A stretch of DNA of 64,000 nt from Liquidambar formosana (taxonomy: Eukaryota; Streptophyta; Magnoliopsida; Saxifragales; Altingiaceae): NCBI GenBank assembly GCA_039720395.1, contig CM077823.1, positions 11,426,107 through 11,490,106 on the forward strand. The letters are read 5' to 3'. Each line of letters opens with the position of its first letter. The stretch's first letter is position 1. Below the pieces are notes generated by a model. It was not told the origin of the DNA. It saw only the letters and a list, made by a program, of their open reading frames with translations, and did no database searches. Of this stretch, positions 46,930-57,102 are shown one piece after another. The position numbers and the translations under genes were made by a program.

Positions 46930-47294
46930 GTCACATCTTGGAATAAAGGCTTCGCTAACTTCATCAATTTCCCTTTTTTTTTTTTCGCCTGACACAACTT
47001 TAATGCTTTGTTTGATTCTCGGATTCCACTGGGGAAAGAAAACACAAGGAAAAGGGTGAAAATGAAAGAAAATTAAGTAAAGGAGAAATTTAAAATTGTA
47101 TCAAGTACAAATTATTCTTGTTCTTCTTTTATCCATTTTCTATTGCAACCAAATAAGTAAAAGTACAATTCTTTTTTTCTTTTTTCTTTTTTTCCTTTTT
47201 TTTTTTTTGGCTTGATAAAATCCGGAAAGGGGCGTGAAGGAAAGGGTAAAAAAAAATTGAAAGAGATAAAAGATGCGAAACAATGGGCACTTAC

Positions 47295-47490
47295 CTTGAA
47301 GAACATAACCAATTTTGGAGGAATCTGCGTAGTGGGGTAAAGCAAAGCCTCGAGGCTGCAAAACAAGCTTCCCAGCACCAACCTTAGCCTCACGAAGCAA
47401 TGGAAAATCAGAACTTGACCAACTGTAGTATGATCCACCATCTCCCTAGAATAGCTTTTGAGCCGTCTTGGGTGACAAGTTCAACTCCAT
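47295..47490 (-). pseudogene. Cupin pseudogene: exon 1
   Basis: ATG at 47488-47490. It reads MELNLSPKTAQKLF, stop, GDGGSYYSW..., then GAGKLVLQPRGFALPHYADS and SKIGYVLQ, ending in a perfect GTAAGT donor. This matches the N-terminal exon of the glutelin type-D1-like cupins (family string GDGGSYFAW and YVLQG). The in-frame TAG at 47446-47448 inactivates it. Together with exon 2 at 41630 it defines one gene read leftwards, broken by nonsense, frameshift and TE insertion. Confidence 0.85.
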
Positions 47491-47770
47491 GGTTTAATTA
47501 CTTGTGCTTTATTCCCTCACAAAACCTATCATAGACAAAAGTGATGTTAGTGTTAATTTGAGGAATCTTCATAGTGCTTCCTTCAACAAATTCAACAAAT
47601 TAATGCTATCACAGAGACAAAATGATGCGTCATCAACAAGTGTATCAAGCACCATCTTGTTATGGGGCAAGCACGATTATGTACAATCAAAGATGGAATC
47701 AGGATTTGAAATTATCCTGGACTAGAAAAAAAGAGGTCTTTTTGTTTCTTGTTGGTTTTTGTGTCAGCAG

Positions 47771-48200
47771 TTATTGCCACCCGTTCATTTTATTTGCACA
47801 CTTGCTCATTGTAAAATTTCAATTTTTATGAAAATTATAGAAGGTTTTTATAAAAACCGAAAGCAATGTCCATAAGAAAGCATTATTTTGAATAACTTTA
47901 CAGAAGAATTCATTAGAAAATATTATTTTGAACAATTTTACTAGCAGAAAGTTTTTTCAAAATATATCACTTAAGTGGGTTTTTTTTTACCAAAAATGAA
48001 GTAGAGATTGTAAATGATAAAAAAAATCCACTCGAACAACGTATTTTGAAAAAAATTCTACTGCAAAGTTGTTCAAAATGATGTTTTATAGTGGAATGGG
48101 CAGTCGATTTTTATAAAAACATTATATATTTTTCATAAAACCTTGAAAAACTAAAACAAGTGAGTTGTAAATAAAAATTGAGGTGGCAATAGCGCTTAAA
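47771..48200. mobile_element. Foldback MITE, Mutator-like family, copy B
   Basis: Ends GTTATTGCCACC / GGTGGCAATAGC; shares with copy A the strings AAAATGATGTTTT and GAAAGTTTTT plus the TTTTTATAAAAAC-type arms. More eroded; borders approximate, no target duplication found. Confidence 0.65.
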
Positions 48201-48639
48201 GTGTTGTAGGATGTAGGAGCTTCTCTTGTTTTGGGCTAATAGACTCTTAATTTCTTGCAATAATACCTGGGCTAAAGTTAGGACCAATATTAAATAAAAC
48301 ATGTAAGGAAAAAATTGGACTAGGCTACCTGAGCTATAGCCTAGGCCAGCCCAAGTGTACATCCATCCTTACATAACATACAGAAAAAAATGTAGAAAAC
48401 ACACAAGATTTAGATGGCTTGGGAATAAGCCAAAGTGTACAAAATCAATGGACTATTCGCATCAAAAGATCAATCATTCATGTTAAGAAAGGAGACTGCC
48501 CTAAGAATCTAAGATACTATCAATTCTAAACAGCACGTTTTTTACATGATCCGGATTTACCCTTTTTGTTTTTTGGTTTGACAGTTAGGGTGTCTAGCTA
48601 GTTTGCGCACATCTTGACTAAATCCCTCCCCGGGCGGAT

Positions 48640-48850
48640 TTACCATCATCGTATTGGTTGACTCGAACTATCCATAAAATCAATGGGCTGTTTGGATTGA
48701 AAGACCAAAAAGGTGTTTAGCTGAATTGATCTTAGTATATTTTTCGTCTTTTGATTTGAGTCGTCCATTGATTTTATAGACAGTTTGGATCAAACCATCA
48801 TAATAATGTTTTTTGTTTTTCAAACCGTCACTAAACCCTTGCCCCTTTTT
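48640..48850. mobile_element. Foldback MITE, relative of 42200-42433
   Basis: CCATAAAATCAATGGGCTGTTT (48671 on) pairs with the region at 48757-48795. The right end CACTAAACCCTTGCCCC matches the other copy's ACCAGACCCTTGTCCC. Borders approximate. Confidence 0.6.
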
Positions 48851-48884
48851 TATATTAGAATATATATTTTTTTAAATTGTTTTT

Positions 48885-49242
48885 GGGTAAATTACAGATA
48901 ACCCCATTGAAGTATGGGAGGAGTCGGCAAATAACCCCCCTTATGTTTTAATTTTTGTCAAGGTACCCCACCGTCACTCGCTGTTGATGAAATTTGACGG
49001 AAATTACTCACGTGCTATGCACGTGACACCAATAATGGACCCGTGTTGCCCAAAATGTCCTTAACTAGAAGGTGCACGTGATGGGGAGAGTGTAGGGCAT
49101 ATTAGTTTTTTCCCGTTTACCGTTAACGGTGTTAAACCAATTAAATCTCCAACTGAACTAGGGCGCACATTGATAAAATTAAAACATAAGGAGGTTATTT
49201 GCCGACCCTCCATACTTCATGGGAGTTTCCTACAATTTACCC
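48885..49242. mobile_element. TIR MITE, 358 bp, TIR GGGTAAATT
   Basis: Left GGGTAAATTACAGATAACCCC and the right end reverse complement GGGTAAATTGTAGGAAACTCC form TIRs of about 80 bp including GTCGGCAAATAACC. No exact target duplication seen. Non-coding. Confidence 0.75.
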
Positions 49243-49531
49243 TTCTCTTTTTAAGATTTAAAATAACTAAGGTTTTTCGTAAAATGTAATTGTAAAGGCA
49301 AGAACATGCATGATAATTACTTTGCAAGTTATTTAGATAAATTCATGTAAACCAATTATCAATTGACCCATTATCATCGCACCAAATTTAGTTTACTTTG
49401 TTCCTGTGTTGTTTTATTTTTTTTTTTTGGGGGGGGGGGGGAGGTTGGGTTTGCTTTTAATCGAAATAATCATAACTAACAAGAATAATTGAATTACTAA
49501 AATGTCCTTTAAGATTTTGGCTTGAATTCTT

Positions 49532-49670
49532 GCAATTGGTCCCCGTGAATTCCCTTGTATATAAAGTCACCGTGGTTGGAAGGAATTAGTCATGGTAAGG
49601 AATTTTGGGTTGAATTCTTGCAATTGGTACCGGTGTATTCCCTTGTATAGCGTCCATGGTTGGTAGGAAT
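49532..49670. repeat. Tandem duplication of about 80 bp
   Basis: GAATTCTTGCAATTGGT...GGAATTAGTC occurs twice (from about 49524 and 49613). The second copy is interrupted at its end by the MITE at 49677. Confidence 0.7.
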
Positions 49671-49676
49671 TAGTCG

Positions 49677-49837
49677 AGTAAGGATCCTCTACTTGGGTGC
49701 TTGGGTGTGCTTAGATAGTCTAACAATTGAAAAAAAAAAAAAAAAAAAAAAAACACATTTATGGAATAAAAGTTCAAATTTTTATAACCATTGGATGAAC
49801 CCAAGCATCCAAGTACCCAAGCAGAGGATCTTACCTC
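49677..49837. mobile_element. TIR MITE, 161 bp, with 10-bp target duplication
   Basis: GAATTAGTCG flanks both sides (49667-49676, 49838-49847). TIR AGTAAGGATCCTCTACTTGGGTGCTTGGG and its partner. It contains a run of about 23 A. A 9-10-bp duplication fits Mutator-like MITEs. Confidence 0.85.
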
Positions 49838-49988
49838 GAATTAGTCGTGGTAACATAAATTGCATGTCGAAGGTACAGTTTTCTATGGTTGCTTACTTGC
49901 TTCGTTCTTGTGATTGATTACTCCCAAGTTGACTTAATCTTTTTTGGCGCGTCACTCCTAACCACCTAAACTGATAGAGTTTTTTTTA

Positions 49989-50305
49989 GTGTCTGTTTGG
50001 ATGTCTAATTCGAAATTAAAAAATTCGAAGTTTTTTACATAATATTGAAGGCACAAAATTACCGGCCTACCTTAAATTATAATATTTCAAAAAGTTGGAA
50101 CCATCACTATAGTTGATGTAATAAGATTAAAATTTAGAAATTCATAATATGACACTATTTTGAATCTCCGCTTATATTTGTGATGATCACCATCATTTTT
50201 TAGAATTTGCCAATTTAAGGTGATCAATTTATAAATTTGTACCTTTGATACTATGTAAAAAAAACTTGAATTGTCTAATTTTGAATTGGACACCCAAACA
50301 GGCTC
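49989..50305. mobile_element. Tourist/PIF-like MITE, 317 bp
   Basis: Flanked by TTA (49986-49988 and 50306-50308). TIRs GTGTCTGTTTGGATGTC and (right, reverse complement) GAGCCTGTTTGGGTGTC. Confidence 0.8.
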
Positions 50306-50429
50306 TTAGTTTATCAACCAATTCTAAATTGGTGAATTTCCTAGTTTCTTGAACAATATGGTTATGCGGTTAGCATGTTGTTAGAAATCTAGCTAGGTTG
50401 GTCAGTCACTTAGAGCTTCTTGGCTATGG

Positions 50430-50912
50430 CCCTATTTGGGTTAGCTGCACCTTCAACAGTTAGGCATAATTAGAAGAGAATCAGAAGTTGTTAAAAGCAA
50501 AATAATATGGTTGGTATTTTTGTTTTCACGCGTTATAGCATGGAGGGCATGCTCGTCATTACCAGAAGTTTTATTAAAAGCTTATCTAAATCCAACATAG
50601 CTTTCATATCAAAATTGGGAAGACCTTACTTCTACTTAAATCACTTTTACAACCCATAATATGGTCGGTATTTTTGTTTTCATGCGTTATAACATGGAGG
50701 GCATGCTCATCATTTCCAAAAGTTACATTAAAAGGTTATCTAAATCCCACATAGCTTTTCTGTCAAAATGAGGAGGACCTTACTTTTGCTGAAATCATTT
50801 TTATACAACCCATAAGAACTTATGGGTGTGCAAGTCATCCAAACATACTTGCAAAGTAATTTTGGACATATAAGTGATTTTAGGCTGCCAAAAACTAATC
50901 CAAACAGGCCCT
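50430..50912. mobile_element. TIR element with internal tandem duplication
   Basis: Ends GGCCCTATTTGGGTTAG and (right, reverse complement) GGGCCTGTTTGGATTAG. Inside, a block of about 155 bp containing TTTTTGTTTTCAYGCGTTATA and CATGGAGGGCATGCTC is duplicated (around 50514 and 50669). Flanking CTATG occurs on both sides but the exact duplication is ambiguous. Confidence 0.65.
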
Positions 50913-51285
50913 ATGTCTAGGTCAGGTTGAACTTGTATTTTAAATAAGACTTGGCAGAGCACTCAAGTCTCAACTAATCCGAGCTATACATCCAGGTCTT
51001 ACCTCCAAATCCCTTTTATACGTTTGGCCCAAATTACCAGTCATGGGGTTGTATTAGAGGTTTTGGTCATCATATTTTTTAGTAAACTAACCAATTATGA
51101 ATTGGTGAATTTCCTAGTTTTTTTCTATTTTTGGATAAATTAATTTCCTAGTATATTGAATTTAGGGTAATGTTATACATCCATAATACAGAGATAATGA
51201 AACTCTTGTGAATAGTTTGGAAGATAGTTTTGTCAATCAACTTATGTCACGATAGGTGCTACAAGTAGAAGCTATTTATAGCATT

Positions 51286-52010
51286 AAGAGACGGAACTAT
51301 TTTTGGGGGCATAGCCACCCCTAGTCTTTTTGAATTTACTTTTGTAATATACACACTTGTGTGCACATGGAAAATATGGAATAATCAATGTATTAGGAAT
51401 GCAAGGGTGGTATACATAGAATGATAGAATTGTGTACACATGCATGATGCATAGTAAGTAATTATATATCACTATTAGCAAAGCTAAGTAGCTCAAGTCT
51501 AACACGGTCTTTTTGTCAGTGTACTCAATTTTTCAAGGTAATCCAAGTCTAACGTGCCAAGTAAAGTGGGTTGTATACAACGCAATTAAATGAACTAGAG
51601 CAATTCTTTTTATTAAGGTACAATTGGAGGGGTTTGAATTCTTAACATATCATAATCCTACCCTTTAATTACCTCACCCTCCCTTAACACTAAGTTAGCC
51701 CCCGTGGCTTAAGCAATCCATTTTTCTTTATAATAGAATCATCTCCTCTCAACACAACACCATCTTCATCTTCTCCCGATCTCATATTTTGGGATCTTGA
51801 TGCCAGTTGCTATCCTTCATGAATTGTGATGCTTTGCCCTTTTTTGGTTTTAAAATTATTTATTTTGTGTTGCATGTCATTTCTTTAGTTTATACTTTGT
51901 TAACAATGAATAGATGCTAATTTTATCTTATTATATGTCTCATACTCGAATAGTAAAAAAAATTGTTCATACTTTGTCCCTTGAAGATATGAAATCCTAT
52001 TTTTGTCCTA
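51286..52010. mobile_element. hAT-like non-autonomous element, copy 2 (inverted relative to 45118)
   Basis: 8-bp duplication ATAGCATT (51278-51285 and 52011-52018). TIR AAGAGACGGAACTA and TAGGACAAAAATAGG. Homologous along its length to the reverse complement of 45118-45751 (CTTACTATGCATC and TCTCGATCTCATA-type blocks). Confidence 0.85.
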
Positions 52011-52018
52011 ATAGCATT

Positions 52019-52578
52019 TCTATGGAATTGAATTCTTTCTATAAGGCTCTATTTGGTTTGTGGATTTTATCAAGGAAAAAAAATACCATATAAAGAATTT
52101 TACTTTTCTTTATTTGATTGCAATAGAAAATTAGAAGAAAAAAAAGAATTAGAATAATTTTGGCTTGATATGATTTTATCTTTTTCTTTTATTATCTTTC
52201 CTCTTTATTTTTTTTCCTTTTCTTTCTTTCTTTCTTTCTTCTTCTTCTTTTTCTTTTTTCTTTTTTTTTTTAATGGTAGAATCCATGAATCAAATAGAAA
52301 GTAAAGGTTATGCATTTTTTGCTTGCTGATTAGGAATTTATCTAAGATGGCTAGTAACCTTTCTTTTTTTTTTTTTTTTTTTTTTTTTTTGGGAAAAAAA
52401 AAGGTAAAATGGGAAGGATGGCTAGTCCCTTGCAGCCTCATTGGTTTCTTGAGAGTTAGATGGCCATTTCGAGGTCGGTGGGGCCTATCATTGTCTCGTC
52501 CATTTAATTCTTGTGAGCATATATAAAAGGACGTTCCTACCCTTTTGTCTCGACGGTACAAAATACGGTTGGCAATGA
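52019..52578. other. Poly-pyrimidine-rich intergenic DNA
   Basis: (CTTT)n/(CTT)n and T-runs at 52195-52272 and 52360-52390. No gene recognised. Confidence 0.5.
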
Positions 52579-52944
52579 TTGAAGAGCAAGAATTGCTGTC
52601 GGATGGTGAGCAGCTTAAGGAAAAGGGAGCTCCCGCCGGCGACTAGTGCTTTCGCTTCGGTGATGGACAATGGCACGGAGAACAATGCTTCTCGGCAAAC
52701 CTTCATTCATGAAGGACATGTGCCTTTGATTAACGAACACAAGAGAGTGGTTCAGGAACACATGGCGAGTAGTCACTCTCTAGGAGTCCTAGAGAGTCTT
52801 TGGGCCATCAGTAGGGGCTTTCTAAGCCGGCCTTGGGACTTGGAGTTAGTGGGCATGGTCTTAATCATTTGGGCCCTACAATCTCTCCTCATGTCCTGGG
52901 TCCAAGAGTTTGCGATTCTCATGTTGGCCAATCTGCCTTCTTAG
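52579..52944 (+). other. Unidentified 121-residue reading frame
   Basis: The plus-strand frame has a hydrophobic C-terminal segment (about residues 85-115) but matches no family I recognise. It starts 53 bp after a TATATAAAAG string (52519-52528) that could be a promoter, and is followed at once by a MITE. It could be chance or a transposon fragment; low confidence. Confidence 0.2.
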
Positions 52945-53345
52945 GGAATACCATGGAGGCTTGGCATCTGAAGACTTATTTTTCATCTCCCACTTGTTTT
53001 ACATTTTAAGATTTTATAAAAAATATAAAATATTTTCATAAAAAATAATTACATAATCAATTATAAAATATCATTTTTAACAAGTTTGTGAAAGAAAGTT
53101 TTTCAAAAATTCATCGTTTAAATAGATTTTTCGGAAATTTATGAAATAAATACTACAAATGGTCGAAAATTTCATTTAAACGATAGATTTTGGAAAAAAT
53201 TTATTTGACAAAGTTGTTTGAAATGATGTTTTCTAATAAATAGTTTATTCGGTTTTTATAAAAACCTTTTTATATTTTTAATAAAACCATAAGATATAAA
53301 ATAAGTGGAGGATGAAAAACAAGTCTTCGGGTGCCAATAGAGGCC
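52945..53345. mobile_element. Foldback MITE, Mutator-like family, copy C
   Basis: The arms near 52965-53010 and 53275-53320 are inverted (GAAGACTTRTTTTTCATC). The centre shares AAACGATAGATTTTGGAAAAA with copy A. Borders approximate. Confidence 0.65.
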
Positions 53346-53924
53346 CTTGGTTCCAATAGTAGTTTGTAGGTCCAAAAAGAAGAAAAAATAGGGTAGAGTG
53401 CGGGTCCGCGAGATGGAAATCCCATGTAATGTCGGAAACGTTCGTGAATTATCTCGGGCTCGAACTTTTATCCGCTGGAGGGCCGTAGACGTAAGGTTTG
53501 TGATACCACTAAATACTGTTCTTTTCTCTTGCAGGATGTTCAACCATGATTGCAGCGCTATGGATGTGGATTCAACTATCAATGGTTCCGCGTGCTTCGT
53601 CTGTTGAATTTATGGATGTGAATTCTTCTTTCATCAGCTCCGCATGCTTCTAGTGTCGGCTTTCTAAGCGGGTTGTTTTCAAGTTGGATTTTTGTTGTTC
53701 GTTGGTTTTTTGCTTCATATTGTGGTCTTGAGGTTTTTTCCTCTTGCAGGTTTAGTCAGGTTTAAGCCTTTTGTAACGGGGTCTTGTGTTTGGGCTTTCG
53801 TGGGCTGTTGTCTTTGGTGTATTATTTCTTGCCTTTCTTGCTCTAGCAAAATAAGAAAGAAAAAAAAAATTGACTTGCTTATTTCTATCTTCCACAATTG
53901 CATTTTCTTGGGAGGAAGTGCTAG
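53346..53924. other. Intergenic DNA, possible transposon tail
   Basis: A stretch ending in an A-rich tract (53849-53869) after TTGCTCTAGCAAAATAAG resembles a 5'-truncated LINE tail, but no RT or target duplication was found. Confidence 0.25.
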
Positions 53925-54071
53925 TTAGTCCTACATTTTATCCTACAAATCTTGTCCTACTGAGATTATAAGGGATAAAGTTGTGAGACCTACTGATATG
54001 ATTAAACCCTAAAAATTAAAATAAAACTAAATTCACATAGTAGAGCAAAATATGTGGGGCAAACAAGCGTT
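53925..54071. mobile_element. MITE, sibling of 31254-31380
   Basis: Shares with the reverse complement of the first copy ATGATTAAACCCTAAAAATT and CACATAGTAGAGCAAA and GTGGGGCAA. The left arm is diverged. Confidence 0.6.
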
Positions 54072-54593
54072 TTCCTTTCTTAGGCGGCATGCAAAGGAAA
54101 GAATTTCCACCTCATGGCGACAGCAGTCATGTTTACAAAATTATACTCCGTATATAAATATATAATTATAATTATATTGGGATGTGGACTGTCTTTTTAT
54201 CCATTATAGAAGTGAAGCCTAGCTTATAGTCTCAAATTCTCATATGCCCTCACAGCCAGTCAAATTGAAATGCTCCCAAGGCTAATTCGACCTTTCCTGA
54301 GTTTTCAATTTTTTATTGTTATTGTATGCTAAATTGCTCCCAAGGCTGTTATTTACTCATTTATTTAATAAAGCCGAACGGAAGAATGACTCCGTTAGTT
54401 AATGGGTGTTTGTGGCCAGGCGGCACTTTTTAATTGAGGTGCCACGGAAAGGGGACACCAAATAGTGTCAGGATGGTCAGGGTGCCATGGGATTAGCTAG
54501 CTTAGATAGTTAGGGTGTTAGATATCAATTCCGAAATCCTACTTTTGAGTCTTACGGACCACATGCCCAAGATGTAAATCTTGTGACTTATCT
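54072..54593. other. Anonymous intergenic DNA
   Basis: No reading frame, repeat or regulatory signal that I can support. Confidence 0.4.
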
Positions 54594-54601
54594 GACACAT
54601 G

Positions 54602-54951
54602 CATGGGCGGAGTCGGGGAGGCCTTTGGGGGCATGTGCCCCACTGGCTCAACCAAGGGTTTTTTTTTTTTTTTGGGGGGGGGAGAGATATTACTATTTGA
54701 TGACTATTTCTCAACATAATGCCAAAAAGAGGAAGGTGGTAGTCATTTTACAGTATATTTACAGTCACTTTGTAATAAGTTGGCAAAAAAAATCCTTTTT
54801 TTTTTGTATTAAATTGAAAATGATTACTAAAAAGTGAGTTTTTTTAAATTAAAAAAAAAAAATGCTTTCTAAGGCTTTTAGTTCCCAATTCTCACTTCAT
54901 AGAATTATAGCACAGTACCCCCATTGGAGATAAATCCTAGCTCTGCCCCTG
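54602..54951. mobile_element. hAT-like MITE, sibling of 41214-41546
   Basis: Exact 8-bp duplication GACACATG (54594-54601 and 54952-54959). Ends CATGGGCGGAG and CAGGGGCAGAGCTAGGATTT (right, reverse complement). Opposite orientation to the copy in the cupin exon. Confidence 0.88.
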
Positions 54952-55099
54952 GACACATGTATTGAGCGTGCGGCGCATGTGCCTGTGGAGGTTTACCAAT
55001 CGGTTAAGTTAGGAGTTGATCTTGTCGATAAATTGGGTAGGTTCCTTCTTGTATCAAAAAATATATATATATAAAAGTGCCAGGATCTGGATTCTTAAG

Positions 55100-55128
55100 A
55101 AATTTCATTCCAATTCTTCCATTACTAC
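55100..55128 (-). pseudogene. Fragment of a second cupin gene (exon 2 start)
   Basis: The minus strand reads acceptor CTGTGAAG and then GTAGTAATGGAAGAATTGGAATGA, matching 41630 downward of the first copy, and breaks off after about 29 bp. Upstream intron sequence (AATTAAAGATTATGGGAAATG) also matches 41640-41667. So a tandem paralogue once stood here. Confidence 0.65.
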
Positions 55129-55638
55129 CTTCACAGAATTAAAGATTATGGGAAATGTATGTTAATCTTTGTATGTTTTTTGCAAACACACATGATGGGG
55201 TTCACACAACACATATTGAGGAAGCCCACCTAAACGACATTAGTTTGAAAGGTGTTAAAGAATCCATAAAGTTAACTCAGCCTCCAAAAAAGCCTACTTT
55301 TTGAAAGAGAGGTGAATCGTTATACACACTTAAATCCAACTTTAGCTTGCTAATGTGTTGTTTGTGTTTCTTACATGTGTGTGTGTGTTACTACCTTCAC
55401 AGAATTAAAGATTATGGGAAATGTATGTTAATCTTTGTATGTTTTTTGCTAACACACATGATAGGGTTCACACAACACATATTGAATAAGCCCACCTAAA
55501 CGACATTAGTCTGAAAGGTGTTAAAGAATCCATAAAGTTAACGCAGTCTCCAAAAAAGCCTACCTATTGAAAGAGTGGTGAAACGTTACACACACTTAAA
55601 TCCAACTTTAGCTTGCTAATGTGTTGTTTGTGTTTCTT

Positions 55639-55660
<22 letters not shown>
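55125..55660. repeat. Tandem duplication, period 266 bp, starting at a splice acceptor
   Basis: CTACCTTCACAGAATTAAAG occurs at 55125 and 55391, and the following sequence of about 255 bp is repeated with few changes. Each copy ends in a GT-rich run. Confidence 0.85.

Positions 55661-55682
<22 letters not shown>
55640..55682. repeat. (GT)n microsatellite
   Basis: About 20 GT units followed by an A-run with AACAAAC. A shorter run is at 55376-55388. Confidence 0.9.
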
Positions 55683-56029
55683 ACAAAAAAAAAAAAAACA
55701 AACAAAGGACAACAAGAGGCGAAGACATCACTGGCTTGGGTTCCAGTTGAAGTTTAAGCCAACGTACGCGGCCTAGTTTTGTTTATGACCAACCCAATTA
55801 GTAATTGGGTCTATAGATTTGGTTTGGGTTCATTTTATTTTGGTTTTAAACGCAGTTTTCATATTGAGTTTGGTTTGACTTGGGCTAACTTCGATGACAA
55901 CCCAACCCACCACTAAGTGCTCTGAGTTTTAAATTGGTTTAGGTTGGGTTTGAGTTGACTTGGCCGAATTGCTAATCGCCACCCCTACTCTAAATGGCTA
56001 CCTCAATTCAAAAAACTCAATTGATTCGC
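55683..56029. other. Intron-like DNA of the cupin paralogue
   Basis: Contains GGTTTGGGTT and CCAACCCA-type inverted motifs similar in flavour to the hAT-like MITE at 46634, but no termini. Otherwise featureless. Confidence 0.35.
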
Positions 56030-56340
56030 TAGGTATATAGGCCTAATGGTTTGAAGCTCGACCCGGCTCGAACCCCACCCCCCTTTTTTATAATTGAAAA
56101 AAAAAAATGAAAAGCCTGAGCTGGAAACTCAAATATTACCCTTAAGAGGCTTATGTGCGGGCCTGGGCTTCGAAATATTTTTTTTTTAACAAAAGGGATT
56201 AAAAAAAACGAAAAAAGAAAAAACACCCAAACCCAACTCGGTTGGCTCAATGTTGACCCTCAATCCTAACATTAACTAATGTGAAGTGCGAAATGGCTTT
56301 AACCATGTTTAAGGTATTAATCTAGCCACCTCTTAATACC
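56030..56340. other. Paralogue of cupin intron 1 without MITEs
   Basis: Matches 42165-42199, 42434-42502 and 42923-43090 in order (TTTGAAGCTC, CTCAAATATTACCC, GTGCGGGC, TAACATTAACTAATGTGAAGTG), but lacks the MITEs at 42200-42433 and 42512-42913. It is a natural empty site. Confidence 0.75.
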
Positions 56341-56469
56341 TACAAGGATTTGAAATCTCTTGAAGGTTTTATTCCAGTTCCTTAATTTGGGTTTATTTGT
56401 CTATGTTGTGGGATTTGATACCGTGCAATAGCAAAGTTGTAATAACCTGAATATTTCTTCACAATATTT

Positions 56470-57095
56470 TATTATTTTGCATGAGCAAATATTCCCATGT
56501 GTGCACCCCACCTTAACCCCATGCACTACACTTTTGTGTGTGTGTGTGAGTCCATGTACATGTTTTGTGTTCTAACACTTTTGGAGACCTTAGGTTGACC
56601 CAGTGGGTCTCATATTTGACCATTTGACTCACCACAGTGGGCCCCACCTCGTGGAACCCTTGTTGACCAACTTTGACCAAGGGTTGACCAACTTTGATTT
56701 TTAGCTTGTTTTCCTAGTTTTCATAAATTCCCAAAAATACAAAATAAATCCCAAAAAAAATTTAGAGAAAATTTCCAAACACTTCGAAAATGGTTTAAAA
56801 ATTTATATTGAGACCCTTGTTGACTAATGTTCTATTTTTCTCGAAAAAAATATCAAAAAGTTTCATAAAATTGTTGAAAATTCCAAAAAATTATAAAGAG
56901 TATTTTAAAAATTATTTTGACCTCTTGGGACCTTAGTTTGACCTTAGAGAGGTTTAGGATAATTAAATTGAGCACACTTTATTATTTTATTTGATGTGGA
57001 AATTAACCTTAAATATTGTACATGTGCATGATTATCATATTTTGGTCCGTCCTCGAGCGAACCTTAGGATGCATTAGCATTGCATTGACATTGTA
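56470..57095. repeat. Dispersed repeat, related to 62080-62320
   Basis: Both have GACCTTAG(G/A)TTGACC, GGGCCCCA, TTGACCAA and AATACAAAATAAAT in the same order. Probably part of an old retroelement; class not determined. Confidence 0.55.
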
Positions 57096-57102
57096 AGTGT
57101 CG

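Larger units (their letters stand above)
41631..47294 (-). other. Intron 1 of cupin pseudogene, 5.7 kb, filled with transposons
   Basis: Runs from donor GTAAGT (GT at 47293-47294) to acceptor AG at 41631-41632. It contains MITEs at 42200-42433, 42512-42913, 43988-44277 and 46634-46929 and a hAT-like element at 45118-45751. 41640-42200, 43090-43980 and 44280-45109 are otherwise AT-rich without features, apart from a repeated GATAATTATC palindrome at 44758-44835. Confidence 0.7.

Noticed and set aside
47112..47441. 109-residue minus-strand frame overlapping cupin exon 1
   Set aside because: It is the wrong frame over the exon; the frame with GAGKLVLQPRG and the GTAAGT donor is the real one.
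53346..53870. LINE 3' end with poly-A
   Set aside because: An A-rich end is present, but no RT/endonuclease remnant and no target duplication could be found.
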